Source: Candidatus Microbacterium colombiense
Lineage (GTDB): Bacteria > Actinomycetota > Actinomycetes > Actinomycetales > Microbacteriaceae
Reading direction: 5' to 3'
DNA length: 64,000 nt
Assembly (NCBI GenBank): GCA_029203165.1
Contig: CP119308.1
Location: forward strand, 1,116,001-1,180,000
Shown here: in pieces, positions 24,848 through 33,511 of the stretch
Position numbering within the stretch: position 1 is the stretch's first letter
How the letters are laid out: the number at the start of each line of letters is the position of its first letter
Made by a program: the position numbers and the translations under genes
Notes under the pieces: model-generated
The model's database searches: none
Seen by the model: only the letters and a program-made list of their open reading frames with translations
What the model was told of the DNA's origin: nothing

Positions 24848-26524
24848 GTGAACATCGAATCATCTGCTGCGGTCGATCCTCCGACCGAGAACGTCCGTCC
24901 GTCGCGTCGCTGGTGGCACCTCGACCCCGGCGGTGCGCTGGCCGGTCTGCTCCTGGCCGCACTGTCGGTCACGCCGTCGCTGCTCCCTCGGCCCGCGCTG
25001 TTCCAGGGGGCGGTGACCGCGGTCGCCTTCGCCGTCGGCTACGTGCTCGGTGTCGTCGCCTGGCGACTGTTACGCGGTCTGATCCGCGTGCGTCCCGGCC
25101 GCGCAGCAATACGACTGCTGTGGGGCGGATACGGCGTGGTCTGGCTCGGTGCGCTCGCGGGGTTGTCGGTGCTCTCGCTCACGTGGCAGAACGAGGTGCG
25201 CGCTCTCGTGGAGATGCGACCGCTCGACGGCGGCGACCTCGCCGCGTTCCTGACGGGGTTCATACCGCTCACGATCGTGCTGCTCGCGATCGGCAAGGGA
25301 ACCAGGCGCCTGTTCCACGCGCTGAGACGACTGGTCGGGATCGCGGTCGCGACGCTCGGCACCGCGACCGTCGTGGCCGCGGGGGCAGCGGGGCTCCTGC
25401 TTGCGACGATGATCTCCGTCGACACGATCTACGCCGGAGTGAACGCCGCTCCGGAAGCGGGCGTCGTCGAGCCCGCATCGACGGATCGGTCCGCCGGCCC
25501 GGAGTCGGCGATCGAGTGGGACGACCTCGGCAGACACGGGGCGGCTTTCGTCGGAGGCGGCCCGCGCGCGGACGACATCGAGGCACTCACCGGGGCACCG
25601 GCGGTCGAGCCGATCCGGGTGTACGCGGGCCTGGCGTCGGCCGACACGATGCAGGAGCGCGCCGAGCTGGTCGTGGAAGAGCTGGAGCGCACCGGCGCGT
25701 TCGATCGCGAGGTGCTCGTCGTGGCGACGACCACCGGCTCGGGCTGGCTGGAGTCGCAGACGGTCGACGCGATCGAGTACCTGCACGCCGGTGACACGGC
25801 CATCGCCGCACTGCAGTATGCCTACACGCCGAGCTGGGTGTCGTTCGTGTTCGATCCGGATGCGCCGGTCGAGGCGGCCCGCGTGCTCTTCGACGCCGTC
25901 GAGGAGCGGTGGCTGCGGATTCCGGAGGGTGAGCGGCCGCAGCTCATCAGCTATGGGCTCAGCCTCGGTGCGCACGGCAGCCAGGCGGTGTTCGACGACC
26001 TCGCCGATCTGCGCGCGCGGACCGACGGGTCGATGTTCGTCGGCAGTCCGGCCGGCTCGCGGCTCTGGGGTGCGTTGCAGCACGCGCGCGACCCCGGGAG
26101 TCCCGTATGGCGTCCGGTGCTCGACGGCGGCCGCGAGGTGCGGTGGATCTCGCGCGACGGCGATCAGGATCTGCTCGACGGTCCGTGGTCGTCACCGCGG
26201 GTGCTGTATCTGCAGCACGCGACGGATCCCGTGACGTGGTTGACGCCCGAGCTGCTGTGGCGCGCGCCGGAGTGGTTGGAGCCGGATCAGCGGGGCGCCG
26301 ACGTGAGCCCGTCGATGCGCTGGATCCCGGTCGTCACCGCCGTGCAGGTGGGGATCGACATGCTCGGGGGAGAGGCGGTGCCCGCGCGTCACGGTCACAA
26401 CTTCGGAGACGTCGTCACCACCGGATGGCTCGAGGTGACCGGTTCGCCGCTCGATGAGGCCGCGATCGCGGCGATTCAGGCCGAGATCGAGAGCTACGCG
26501 CCTCTCCCACCGTTCCAGGAGTAG
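24848..26524 (+). CDS. membrane-anchored alpha/beta hydrolase (Abhydrolase_9 type)
   Basis: A 558-residue protein with four to five N-terminal membrane helices (about 28-200) followed by an alpha/beta-hydrolase domain of the PF10081/PF15420 type. The nucleophile elbow is YGLSLGAHG, about residue 372; a candidate late His is in RHGHNFGD near the C-terminus, and Asp in YLQHATDPVTWL. The family has no defined substrate; a lipid or cell-wall ester is a reasonable guess. GTG start 8 nt after the previous stop. It closes the five-gene unit and converges on the YhgE gene. Confidence 0.85.
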   Translation: MNIESSAAVDPPTENVRPSRRWWHLDPGGALAGLLLAALSVTPSLLPRPALFQGAVTAVAFAVGYVLGVVAWRLLRGLIRVRPGRAAIRLLWGGYGVVWLGALAGLSVLSLTWQNEVRALVEMRPLDGGDLAAFLTGFIPLTIVLLAIGKGTRRLFHALRRLVGIAVATLGTATVVAAGAAGLLLATMISVDTIYAGVNAAPEAGVVEPASTDRSAGPESAIEWDDLGRHGAAFVGGGPRADDIEALTGAPAVEPIRVYAGLASADTMQERAELVVEELERTGAFDREVLVVATTTGSGWLESQTVDAIEYLHAGDTAIAALQYAYTPSWVSFVFDPDAPVEAARVLFDAVEERWLRIPEGERPQLISYGLSLGAHGSQAVFDDLADLRARTDGSMFVGSPAGSRLWGALQHARDPGSPVWRPVLDGGREVRWISRDGDQDLLDGPWSSPRVLYLQHATDPVTWLTPELLWRAPEWLEPDQRGADVSPSMRWIPVVTAVQVGIDMLGGEAVPARHGHNFGDVVTTGWLEVTGSPLDEAAIAAIQAEIESYAPLPPFQE

Positions 26525-26572
26525 CCCGCTCGTCGTCCGCCGCGCGCACGACTTCGGAGCGGAGACACGACA

Positions 26573-26600
26573 TGCCGCCCGCCTCTAGTGGCGGACGGCA
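26573..26600. terminator. hairpin between convergent hydrolase and YhgE genes
   Basis: TGCCGCCCGCC (26573-26583) and GGCGGACGGCA (26590-26600) form an 11-bp stem with one mismatch and a TCTAGT loop. It lies about midway in the 129-bp gap between convergent stops. Confidence 0.55.
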
Positions 26601-26653
26601 CGTCGGTGGTGATTCTCCGAAGATGGGCCCGGCGGCCGGGGCGGAGATCCGGG

Positions 26654-28618
26654 TCAGGCCGTGGCGAGTACCGCCTTGGTCGAGGTCGTGCGGCGGACCG
26701 CGACCACGAGGGTGGTCGCCACGAGGGCGAGCACGCCCCAGACGACCAGGGCCGCGACCGCGGAGCCGCTACCCGCGATGAGACCGGCGAATGCCGGAGC
26801 CGTGGGGAGTGCGGCCCCGAGACTCGAGAGCCAGCCCGGCACCGTCGAGATCAGTCCGGTCGCGACGGCGAGCACGCCGACGAGCGCGCTCACCCACCGG
26901 CCGACGCCGCCGAACAGCGCGACGAGTGCCTGGTTCACCGCGGCGAACACGATGCCGGCGAGCACGGCGGTACCGGCGAAGGCCCACCAGGCTGGGGCGT
27001 CGTAGGCCGCGACGAACTGCACGATGAGCGCGACGAGGAGTCCCTGACCGGCGCCGATCAGCGCGGCAGGGGCGAACGCGCGCAGCGTCAGCGAGGCCGA
27101 TGAGCGACGGGAGGTGAGGGTGCGCGCGGTATGCGCCCGCATCACGATGAACGACGCCAGTCCGCCGAACCACAGCACCACGGCGGCGAGCAGCGGGATC
27201 GCCGTCGGACCGAAGATGGTACTCATCGACGAGTTGGTCGACACCGGATCGGCGATCACCGAGGCGAGCGAAGTCGACTCGGAGTCGCTGAACGAGGGGA
27301 GCGAGTCGGATGCCGTGCGCAGACCGCCGGCGAGGTCGCCGGTGCCGGTCGCGAGGGTGTCGAGACCGCTGGCGAGCTCGGTCGTGCCGTCTGCCAACGC
27401 CGTGGCGCCGGACGACAGCTGCGTCGCGCCGCTGGCGAGAGCGCGTGCTCCCGCGGCGGACTGGTCGATGCCTTCACTCGCGAGCTGGTTCAGTCCGCCG
27501 GCGAGCTGGGTCGCTCCGGCGCCGGCCGTGCTGAGCTGGGTCGCGATCTCCTTGGATGCTGCCACATCGAACTGCTTCAGCCCCGCGGCAGTGCCGGCGG
27601 CGGCGCCGGCAGCCTGCGTCGCCGGTCCGGTCAGTCCTTGTGCGGTGGCCGCGGCTGCGGCGAGATCGTTGCACAGGTCAGCGTTTGCGACCGGGTCGCA
27701 GTCCTCGACCAACGCCGCGAGTTGCGACGAGAGTCCGGACACGCCTTGCTGGACGCCTGCCGTCAACTGTTTCGTGCCATCGGCGCCCGCGTAGAGCGCA
27801 TCGGGTACGAGCCCGTTCTTCTGCAGTTGTGCTCCACCATCGGTGAGCCCCGCGCCGAGTCCACCGGCGCCGGTGGCGATCTTCCGCGTGTTGACGGCGA
27901 TCGTGTCGAGTCCGGACCCGAGCGCCGAGGCGCCCGATCCCAGTTCGCTCGCCCCCGAGGCGAGCTTCGTGGCGCCGTCGGGGATCTCTGCGGCACCGTC
28001 GGCCGCGTCGCGCGCACCGCTGGCGAGCTTCACCGCGCCGTCGGCGGCCTCGCCGATCTGATCGCCGATCGTGGTGAAGCCGACCAGGATGTTCTCGGTC
28101 GTCGCCTCGGTCAGCATGGTGCCGAGGGTGGAGGCCGCGACGTTCGCGATCTGGCCGGTGATGAGGTCGTCGGCCACGAGGCCGTCGTCGGGCGTGGTGA
28201 CCTTGATCGTCGCCTGCTCGGCCTTCCCGCCCCCGTCGGAGATGGCCTGGCCGGCGGAGGTGGCTGCGGCCGAGAACTCCTCGGGGATCGTGATGACCGC
28301 CTGGTACGAGCCGTCGGCGAGGCCGTCTGCGGCATCCTCCTCGTTGGAGATCACCCAGGTGAGGTTGGAGTCGAGGTCGTCAGACCCTTCGACGAGCCCT
28401 GAGGCGAGCTGGCGGCCGAGTGGTGTGATCTGTCCGTCGATGGTCACCGGGTCGTCGAGGTTGACGATCGCGGCCGTCATCGAGTCGAGGCGCTCGGTCG
28501 GGTTCTGCAGCGCCGCGACGAGGATGCCCCCGACGGCTGCGGGGAGCAGCAGCACGCCGAGGATCGTGAGCCACGTGACGGGCTTGCGGGAGCGTGCGCG
28601 CTCGATGGAGAGGGTCAT
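26654..28618 (-). CDS. YhgE/Pip family membrane protein
   Basis: A 654-residue protein of the YhgE/Pip (phage-infection-protein, ABC-2-like) family: an N-terminal helix (LTILGVLLLPAAVGGILVAAL), a large extracytoplasmic region, and about five helices from residue 490 on. Residues roughly 200-460 contain many short repeats of the form LASGA..LGSGA and GATQLAGGL, expected to form a long coiled-coil rod. Relatives export proteins or lipids or act as phage receptors. The ATG overlaps the end of the MMPL gene by 4 bp, so the two are one operon under the divergent TetR regulator. Confidence 0.9.
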   Translation of the reverse strand: MTLSIERARSRKPVTWLTILGVLLLPAAVGGILVAALQNPTERLDSMTAAIVNLDDPVTIDGQITPLGRQLASGLVEGSDDLDSNLTWVISNEEDAADGLADGSYQAVITIPEEFSAAATSAGQAISDGGGKAEQATIKVTTPDDGLVADDLITGQIANVAASTLGTMLTEATTENILVGFTTIGDQIGEAADGAVKLASGARDAADGAAEIPDGATKLASGASELGSGASALGSGLDTIAVNTRKIATGAGGLGAGLTDGGAQLQKNGLVPDALYAGADGTKQLTAGVQQGVSGLSSQLAALVEDCDPVANADLCNDLAAAAATAQGLTGPATQAAGAAAGTAAGLKQFDVAASKEIATQLSTAGAGATQLAGGLNQLASEGIDQSAAGARALASGATQLSSGATALADGTTELASGLDTLATGTGDLAGGLRTASDSLPSFSDSESTSLASVIADPVSTNSSMSTIFGPTAIPLLAAVVLWFGGLASFIVMRAHTARTLTSRRSSASLTLRAFAPAALIGAGQGLLVALIVQFVAAYDAPAWWAFAGTAVLAGIVFAAVNQALVALFGGVGRWVSALVGVLAVATGLISTVPGWLSSLGAALPTAPAFAGLIAGSGSAVAALVVWGVLALVATTLVVAVRRTTSTKAVLATA

Positions 28619-31398
28619 GCGGTCACCTCGGTGGATTCCTCGGGCGCCCGGCGGGGCGCACGTGTGTCGATGATGTCGGCGGTGGGCCAGCCGGCCTCCG
28701 CGAGGATGGTGCGCGCGACGGCGGTGTCGGACGCCGTGGCGAAGATCGCCAGCGGGCGTGCCGCCGCCGCATCCCGGAGCATCGCGGTCGCCTGATCGCG
28801 CTGACCGCCGGCGAGGCGGTCGAGGCCGTCGACCACGACGAGTTCGGATCTGCCGCGCAGTGCTTCCGCGAGGTCGAGGAGTGCGGCATCCGCATCGTCG
28901 ACCAGCACGCAGCCGACGTGCGATCGCACCCAGGCGGCGCGTCCGGGCAGCAGGTGACCGGCGACCCGGAGGCGTCCGGCGTCCGCGGGGACGCGGCCGG
29001 CGATCGTGAGCGCCAGGGCGCGGTGCACGCGGCGGTCGCCTGCGGTGGCGATCAGGGCACCGGCCGCGTGGACACGCATCGAGAGCCCCTCCAGCACGGG
29101 CGCATCGGCGCTGATCGCGAGGTCGTCGGCGGCGACCACCGAGTCATCGCCGGGCCAGGCCGAGAGATGACGTTCGCGTTCCACGGCCTCTCCCTCGATG
29201 TCGACGCGGGGAAGGATCTTCTCGAGCCAGGCGGGGATCTGCCATGCGCGCTCTCCGAGGATCGCCATGAGTGCGGGGATCAGTGTCATGCGCACGAGGA
29301 AGGCGTCGATCGCGATGCCGGCCGCGAGGCCGAGCGCGATCGGTTTCAGTGAGGAGTCGCCCTCGGGGACGAACGCCACGAAGACCGCGAACATGATGAG
29401 ACCGGCCGCGGTGACGACCTTCGCCGATCCGGTGAAGCCGCTGCGCACGGCGCGCAGCGCGGCCTTGCGTCGCTCGGCACGTGATGTCGACTTCGACGCC
29501 ACGTCGTGCACGAAGTCCTCCCGCATGCGCGAGACGAGGAACACCTGGTAGTCCATGGCGAGCCCGAACAGCACGCCCATCAGGATGATCGGCATGAAGC
29601 TGATGATGGGTCCGACCTTCGCCACGTGCAGCAGGTCGGCGAACCAGCCCCACTCGAACACGGCGCCGACGACGCCGAACGCGGCGACGATCGAGAGCAG
29701 ATATCCGACGGCGGCCGTGAGAGGAACCCAGAGCGAGCGGAACACGATCGTCAACAGGATCAGCGACAGCCCGATCACGAAGAGGCCGAACGGCAGCAGC
29801 GCGTTGCCGAGCTGGTCGGAGATGTCGATGCCGACCGCCGTGAAGCCGGTGACCTTCAGATCGATGCCGAACTCCTCGAGCCACTCGTCGTGGTGCGCCC
29901 GCAGTTCGCGCACGAGGTCGGCGGTCGCTGGGTCGTCGGGCGCCGTCTCGGGGATGATCTGCACGATGCCGGTGTCTGCGGTCTCGTTCGGGGTGGCGAG
30001 AGCGACCTCCTTGACGCCGTCGATCTTGGCGACGGCATCCCCCAGATCCTCCATCAGCTTGAGGGGATCGGTGGACGTGACGATCGTCCCGGTGAGGATC
30101 AGCGGGCCGTTGAATCCGGGACCGAACTCCTGACCCACGAGGTCGAAGCTCTGACGCGCCTCGGAGTCTTTCGGCAGCACGCCCGCGTTGGGGAGGGCGA
30201 GGTTCAGGCTCAGGGCGGGCACGGCCACGATCCCGAGGCCGATGACGACCGCGAGTGAGACGAGGATCGGACGCTTGGTCACCCCGCTCACCCACACATC
30301 GCTGAATCCGCGACGAGGGGCTGCCGGAGGGTCATCCGCCTCGGCGGACTTCTTGGGCTTGCGCGCCTTCTTGGGGCGGCCGACGACCCTGCCCTTCATG
30401 AATCCGAGCAGCGCGGGTGTGAGGGTGATCGCGATCGCGACGGCGATCGCCACGGCCACGGATGCCGCGATGCCCATCGTCGTGAGGAACGGGATGCCGG
30501 CGAAACCGAGGCCGATCAGCGCGATGAGCACCGTGACGCCGGCGAATACGACCGCGGATCCGGCCGTGCCGACCGCGCGGGAGGCGGATTCCTCGGGGTC
30601 GACGCCGTCTCGCACCTGGTCCTGATGTCGAGCCATGATGAACAGCGCGTAGTCGATGCCGACCGCGAGGCCGAGCATGAGGGCGAGCAGCGGCGTGGTG
30701 GACGACACCGTGGCGAACGCGGTCGCCGCGAAGATGCCGGCCATCGAGATGCCGACGCCGAGCACGGCGGTGAGCAGCGGGAGCCCGGCGACCACGAAGG
30801 AGCGGAACGTCACGATCAGCACGAGGAGTGCGATCAGCAGGCCGACCGCTTCGGTGAGGGTGAGGCCGGGGATGGAGGTCGCGAACAGATCGCCACCGAG
30901 AGCCGTCTGCGAGCCGTCGGGGAGTTCGGACGCGAGGTCGTCGGAGACGGAGCGGAGGGCGTCCTTCGTCTCATCCGAGACATCGGTCGATTCACCGTCG
31001 AACTGCAGGCGGATGATCCCGGCGGTCTCGTCGTCGTTGATCATGCCGCTGACCATCTCGTCGAACGGGGAGGTCGCCGAGAGCACGCCGTCGAGGTCGC
31101 CCAGGTCGTCGACCGCCTGCTCGATGTCTTCGCGGTAGGGATCGTCGGTCACCGAGTCGCCGTCAGCGGCGACGATCACGATCTGGGCGCTCGTGCCACT
31201 CACCTGCGGGAATGACCGCGAGAGCTGCTCGAGGCCGGCCTGCGATTCCGTGCCCGGGATCGAGAACGAGTTGTCGGTGCCCGCGCCCAGCACGAGCGCT
31301 CCCGCTCCGGCGAGGCCGAGCGCGAGGAGCCAGGAGACGAGAACTCGCCACGGGTGCCGGTACGACCAGCGACCGAGCGAAGACAGGAGTGTGGACAC
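28615..31398 (-). CDS. MMPL-family RND transporter fused to a degenerate ABC ATPase-like domain
   Basis: A 927-residue exporter. Two MMPL halves (about 30-360 and 410-720) each have the helix bundle and large loop of RND lipid or drug exporters, with GLAVGIDYALFIMARHQDQ in the first and FGLAMDYQVFLVSRMREDF in the second. About 190 extra residues (738-927) read like an ABC nucleotide-binding domain (VLEGLSMRV, TIAGRVPADAGRLRVAG, LVVVDGLDRLAGGQRD, AIFATASDTAVA). Walker A is lost (ATAGDRRVHRAL where GxxGxGKST is expected) and Walker B ends in DG, so ATP hydrolysis is unlikely. GTG start with GGAGGAA upstream. Confidence 0.9.
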   Translation of the reverse strand: MSTLLSSLGRWSYRHPWRVLVSWLLALGLAGAGALVLGAGTDNSFSIPGTESQAGLEQLSRSFPQVSGTSAQIVIVAADGDSVTDDPYREDIEQAVDDLGDLDGVLSATSPFDEMVSGMINDDETAGIIRLQFDGESTDVSDETKDALRSVSDDLASELPDGSQTALGGDLFATSIPGLTLTEAVGLLIALLVLIVTFRSFVVAGLPLLTAVLGVGISMAGIFAATAFATVSSTTPLLALMLGLAVGIDYALFIMARHQDQVRDGVDPEESASRAVGTAGSAVVFAGVTVLIALIGLGFAGIPFLTTMGIAASVAVAIAVAIAITLTPALLGFMKGRVVGRPKKARKPKKSAEADDPPAAPRRGFSDVWVSGVTKRPILVSLAVVIGLGIVAVPALSLNLALPNAGVLPKDSEARQSFDLVGQEFGPGFNGPLILTGTIVTSTDPLKLMEDLGDAVAKIDGVKEVALATPNETADTGIVQIIPETAPDDPATADLVRELRAHHDEWLEEFGIDLKVTGFTAVGIDISDQLGNALLPFGLFVIGLSLILLTIVFRSLWVPLTAAVGYLLSIVAAFGVVGAVFEWGWFADLLHVAKVGPIISFMPIILMGVLFGLAMDYQVFLVSRMREDFVHDVASKSTSRAERRKAALRAVRSGFTGSAKVVTAAGLIMFAVFVAFVPEGDSSLKPIALGLAAGIAIDAFLVRMTLIPALMAILGERAWQIPAWLEKILPRVDIEGEAVERERHLSAWPGDDSVVAADDLAISADAPVLEGLSMRVHAAGALIATAGDRRVHRALALTIAGRVPADAGRLRVAGHLLPGRAAWVRSHVGCVLVDDADAALLDLAEALRGRSELVVVDGLDRLAGGQRDQATAMLRDAAAARPLAIFATASDTAVARTILAEAGWPTADIIDTRAPRRAPEESTEVTA

Positions 31399-31422
31399 GC
31401 GTTCCTCCGGGGGATGTCGTGC

Positions 31423-31455
31423 GGATACACAGGTGTATCCAATACATAGATGTAT
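31423..31455. promoter_or_regulatory. two adjacent palindromic TetR operators
   Basis: GGATACACAGGTGTATCC (31423-31440) and ATACATAGATGTAT (31442-31455) are two perfect dyads sharing the form TACAyAGrTGTA, with centres 17 bp apart. They lie between the divergent starts of the MMPL operon (31398) and the TetR gene (31530), so one regulator dimer pair could repress both directions. Confidence 0.8.
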
Positions 31456-31529
31456 CGTAAAGTGACCCACCCGTCGGAATCTGTGTGCGGGGTGTGAATC
31501 ATGCGAGAGTGAAGGGCCAGGAGGTTTCG

Positions 31530-32153
31530 ATGACGACACCCGCTACCCGCAGTCGCGAGAACACGCGTGCGCGGCTCTTGGAGGCCGCCGCGCAGTTGTT
31601 CGCCGAGGTCGGCCTCGACGGAGCCTCGGTCGAGGCGGTCTGCGAACGTGCCGGCTTCACGCGGGGCGCGTTCTACTCGAACTTCGAATCCAAGGATGAG
31701 CTCTTCCTCATGCTCGCCGGGAGCGTCGCCGATGCCCGGGTCACCGCGGTGCGCGAGCGCGTCGCCCAGCTCACCGCCGACGGCGGACTCGTCGAGGGCT
31801 GCGACCCGACCGAGCTGCTGCAGAAGGTGATGGACTCCGGCAGCGACGACCGCCTGGGCGTGATGCTGATGAGCGAGATCCGTATCCGGGCGCTTCGCGA
31901 CGAGCAGTTCGGGGCGGCCTATCTGGTGCAGGAGCGCGAGATGGTCGCCAGCATCTCGCAGATCATCACCGACATCGTCGATGCCGGTCTGCTGCGTCTG
32001 CGCCTGCCCGCCGAGGTCGCGGCGCGCATCCTGATGATCGTGTGGGAAGGCATGACGGTCCGCGGTGCGATGGCCGGCCAGGACGACGCCCAGCTGCGCC
32101 GAGCCGGCAGCGAGGAACTGGGCCGCCTCGTGCAGATGCTGCTCGAGCCCTAA
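31530..32153 (+). CDS. TetR/AcrR family repressor of the MMPL-YhgE operon
   Basis: A 207-residue TetR regulator. HTH at about 11-57 (TRARLLEAAAQLFAEVGLDG, then SVEAVCERAGFTRGAFYSNFESKDELF); the C-terminal half is a helical ligand domain. Start at the ATG before TTPATRSRE, with AGGAGG 5-6 nt upstream; an ATG 45 nt further up has no ribosome site. It is divergent from the MMPL exporter and separated from it by two perfect palindromes, the usual layout of a local efflux repressor. Its stop overlaps the convergent MFS gene by 4 bp. Confidence 0.92.
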   Translation: MTTPATRSRENTRARLLEAAAQLFAEVGLDGASVEAVCERAGFTRGAFYSNFESKDELFLMLAGSVADARVTAVRERVAQLTADGGLVEGCDPTELLQKVMDSGSDDRLGVMLMSEIRIRALRDEQFGAAYLVQEREMVASISQIITDIVDAGLLRLRLPAEVAARILMIVWEGMTVRGAMAGQDDAQLRRAGSEELGRLVQMLLEP

Positions 32154-33433
32154 CCTCTCGAGCGCCCGTGCGGCGCACCGTCGACGGGTATCGCCTGCCG
32201 TGCGGGGAGGGCGGAGAGCGCCGTGGCGATCACCAGCGCCGCGGCGGTCGCGAGAAACGTGACCCGCAGACCCGTGAGCAGCGCGTCCGGGGATGCGGCG
32301 ACGATCGTCGTCGGTCCGGATGCCACGGCGAAGAGGGCTCCCAGCAGCGACGCCCCCGTCAGCAGCCCGAGGTTGCGCGAGAGGCCGAGCAGCCCCGATG
32401 CCGCCCCGCGACGCTCCGCCGGTGTCGCGCCGAGCACGCCGGTGCTGTTCGCCGCGAGGAAGAGCTGGTAGCCGGGTGCCAGCAGCACGGTGCCGGCGAT
32501 GTAGCCGGGAAGCCCCCACCAGGCGGGGAGGAGCGCGAGAACGAGCGATCCGGTGATCATCGCGCTGAGCCCCGACGTCGTCATGCGTCGCGCCCCGAAG
32601 CGGTCCACGAGCCGCCCCGCCATGACGCCCGTGATGATCGACGCGACGGGGCCGGCGGCCATGACCGCGCCGATCGCGGCCGGTGACAGATGCAGAGCGC
32701 CGCCGAGGAAGAACGGTCCGACGATGAGGGTGCTCATCATGACGGCCCCGACGATCAGATTGAGGATCGCCCCCACCGAGATGGCGCGGATCCTCAGCAG
32801 GGGGCCGACGGCGCTCGGGGCCATCAGCTGCCCCAGGAGACCGCGGCCCGATCGTGGGGGGAGTGGCGTCTCGACCTGTCGCGCGACCAGGAGTGTGGAG
32901 AGGATGCCGAGCAGTGCCATGAGGGCGAAGATCGTCGGCCACCCGGAGATCGCGATCAACACGCCGCCGAGCGCCGGACCGGCGGCGGTTCCCACGGCCG
33001 CCGTCGTGCCGAGCAGGCCCATCGCCGCGCCGAGTCGCGCCGGCCCGATCAGGTCGCGGGCGCGAGCGAGCGGCAGGGCCATCATGACAGCGGCGCCGAT
33101 GCCCTGGACGGCACGCGCGAGGACGAGCATCCACAGGGTGGGGGCGACGGTGCACAGTGCCGCAGCGATGGTGAAGACGATCGTGCCTGCCAGCAGGACC
33201 TTCCGGCGGCCCAGCAGGTCGCCGAGGTGCCCGACGGTCAGGCTGGCCACGGTCATCCCCAGGAGGTAGGCGAGTGCGACCCATTGCGTCTGGGCGAAGG
33301 TGCTCTCCAGTTCGACGGCGATCGTCGGCAACGCCACGTTCGCGGCGCTCGTGCCGAGCGAGGCGACCAGCACGCTGACCGCGAGTCCGCTCAGTCCGGA
33401 GCGGAGGAGGGGAGGGGAGGGGGTGTCGGCCAT
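32150..33433 (-). CDS. MFS drug-efflux transporter
   Basis: A 427-residue major facilitator with 12 helices. Motif A GHLGDLLGRRKVLL and antiporter motif C-like GPALGGVLIA are visible, which places it with drug:proton antiporters. Start at 33433: CATTCT on this strand lies 6 nt before the ATG, and the frame extension to 33469 would run through the promoter. It is divergent from the XRE-cupin regulator, with a 24-bp dyad over its predicted -35. Confidence 0.9.
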   Translation of the reverse strand: MADTPSPPLLRSGLSGLAVSVLVASLGTSAANVALPTIAVELESTFAQTQWVALAYLLGMTVASLTVGHLGDLLGRRKVLLAGTIVFTIAAALCTVAPTLWMLVLARAVQGIGAAVMMALPLARARDLIGPARLGAAMGLLGTTAAVGTAAGPALGGVLIAISGWPTIFALMALLGILSTLLVARQVETPLPPRSGRGLLGQLMAPSAVGPLLRIRAISVGAILNLIVGAVMMSTLIVGPFFLGGALHLSPAAIGAVMAAGPVASIITGVMAGRLVDRFGARRMTTSGLSAMITGSLVLALLPAWWGLPGYIAGTVLLAPGYQLFLAANSTGVLGATPAERRGAASGLLGLSRNLGLLTGASLLGALFAVASGPTTIVAASPDALLTGLRVTFLATAAALVIATALSALPARQAIPVDGAPHGRSRG

Positions 33434-33460
33434 GCGTCGAGAATGCCGCCGATGTCGTCT

Positions 33461-33484
33461 TTTCGGCAATTGATGTTGCCGAAA
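33461..33484. promoter_or_regulatory. dyad operator between MFS and XRE-cupin genes
   Basis: TTTCGGCAA (33461-33469) and TTGCCGAAA (33476-33484) are perfect inverted copies 6 nt apart. On the minus strand the TTGCCG in the left arm (33469-33464) is 18 bp from CATTCT, the predicted -10 of the MFS gene, so a bound regulator would cover the -35. Confidence 0.7.
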
Positions 33485-33511
33485 CCGGGATGCTTCTGGT
33501 GGAGTGGCGTG

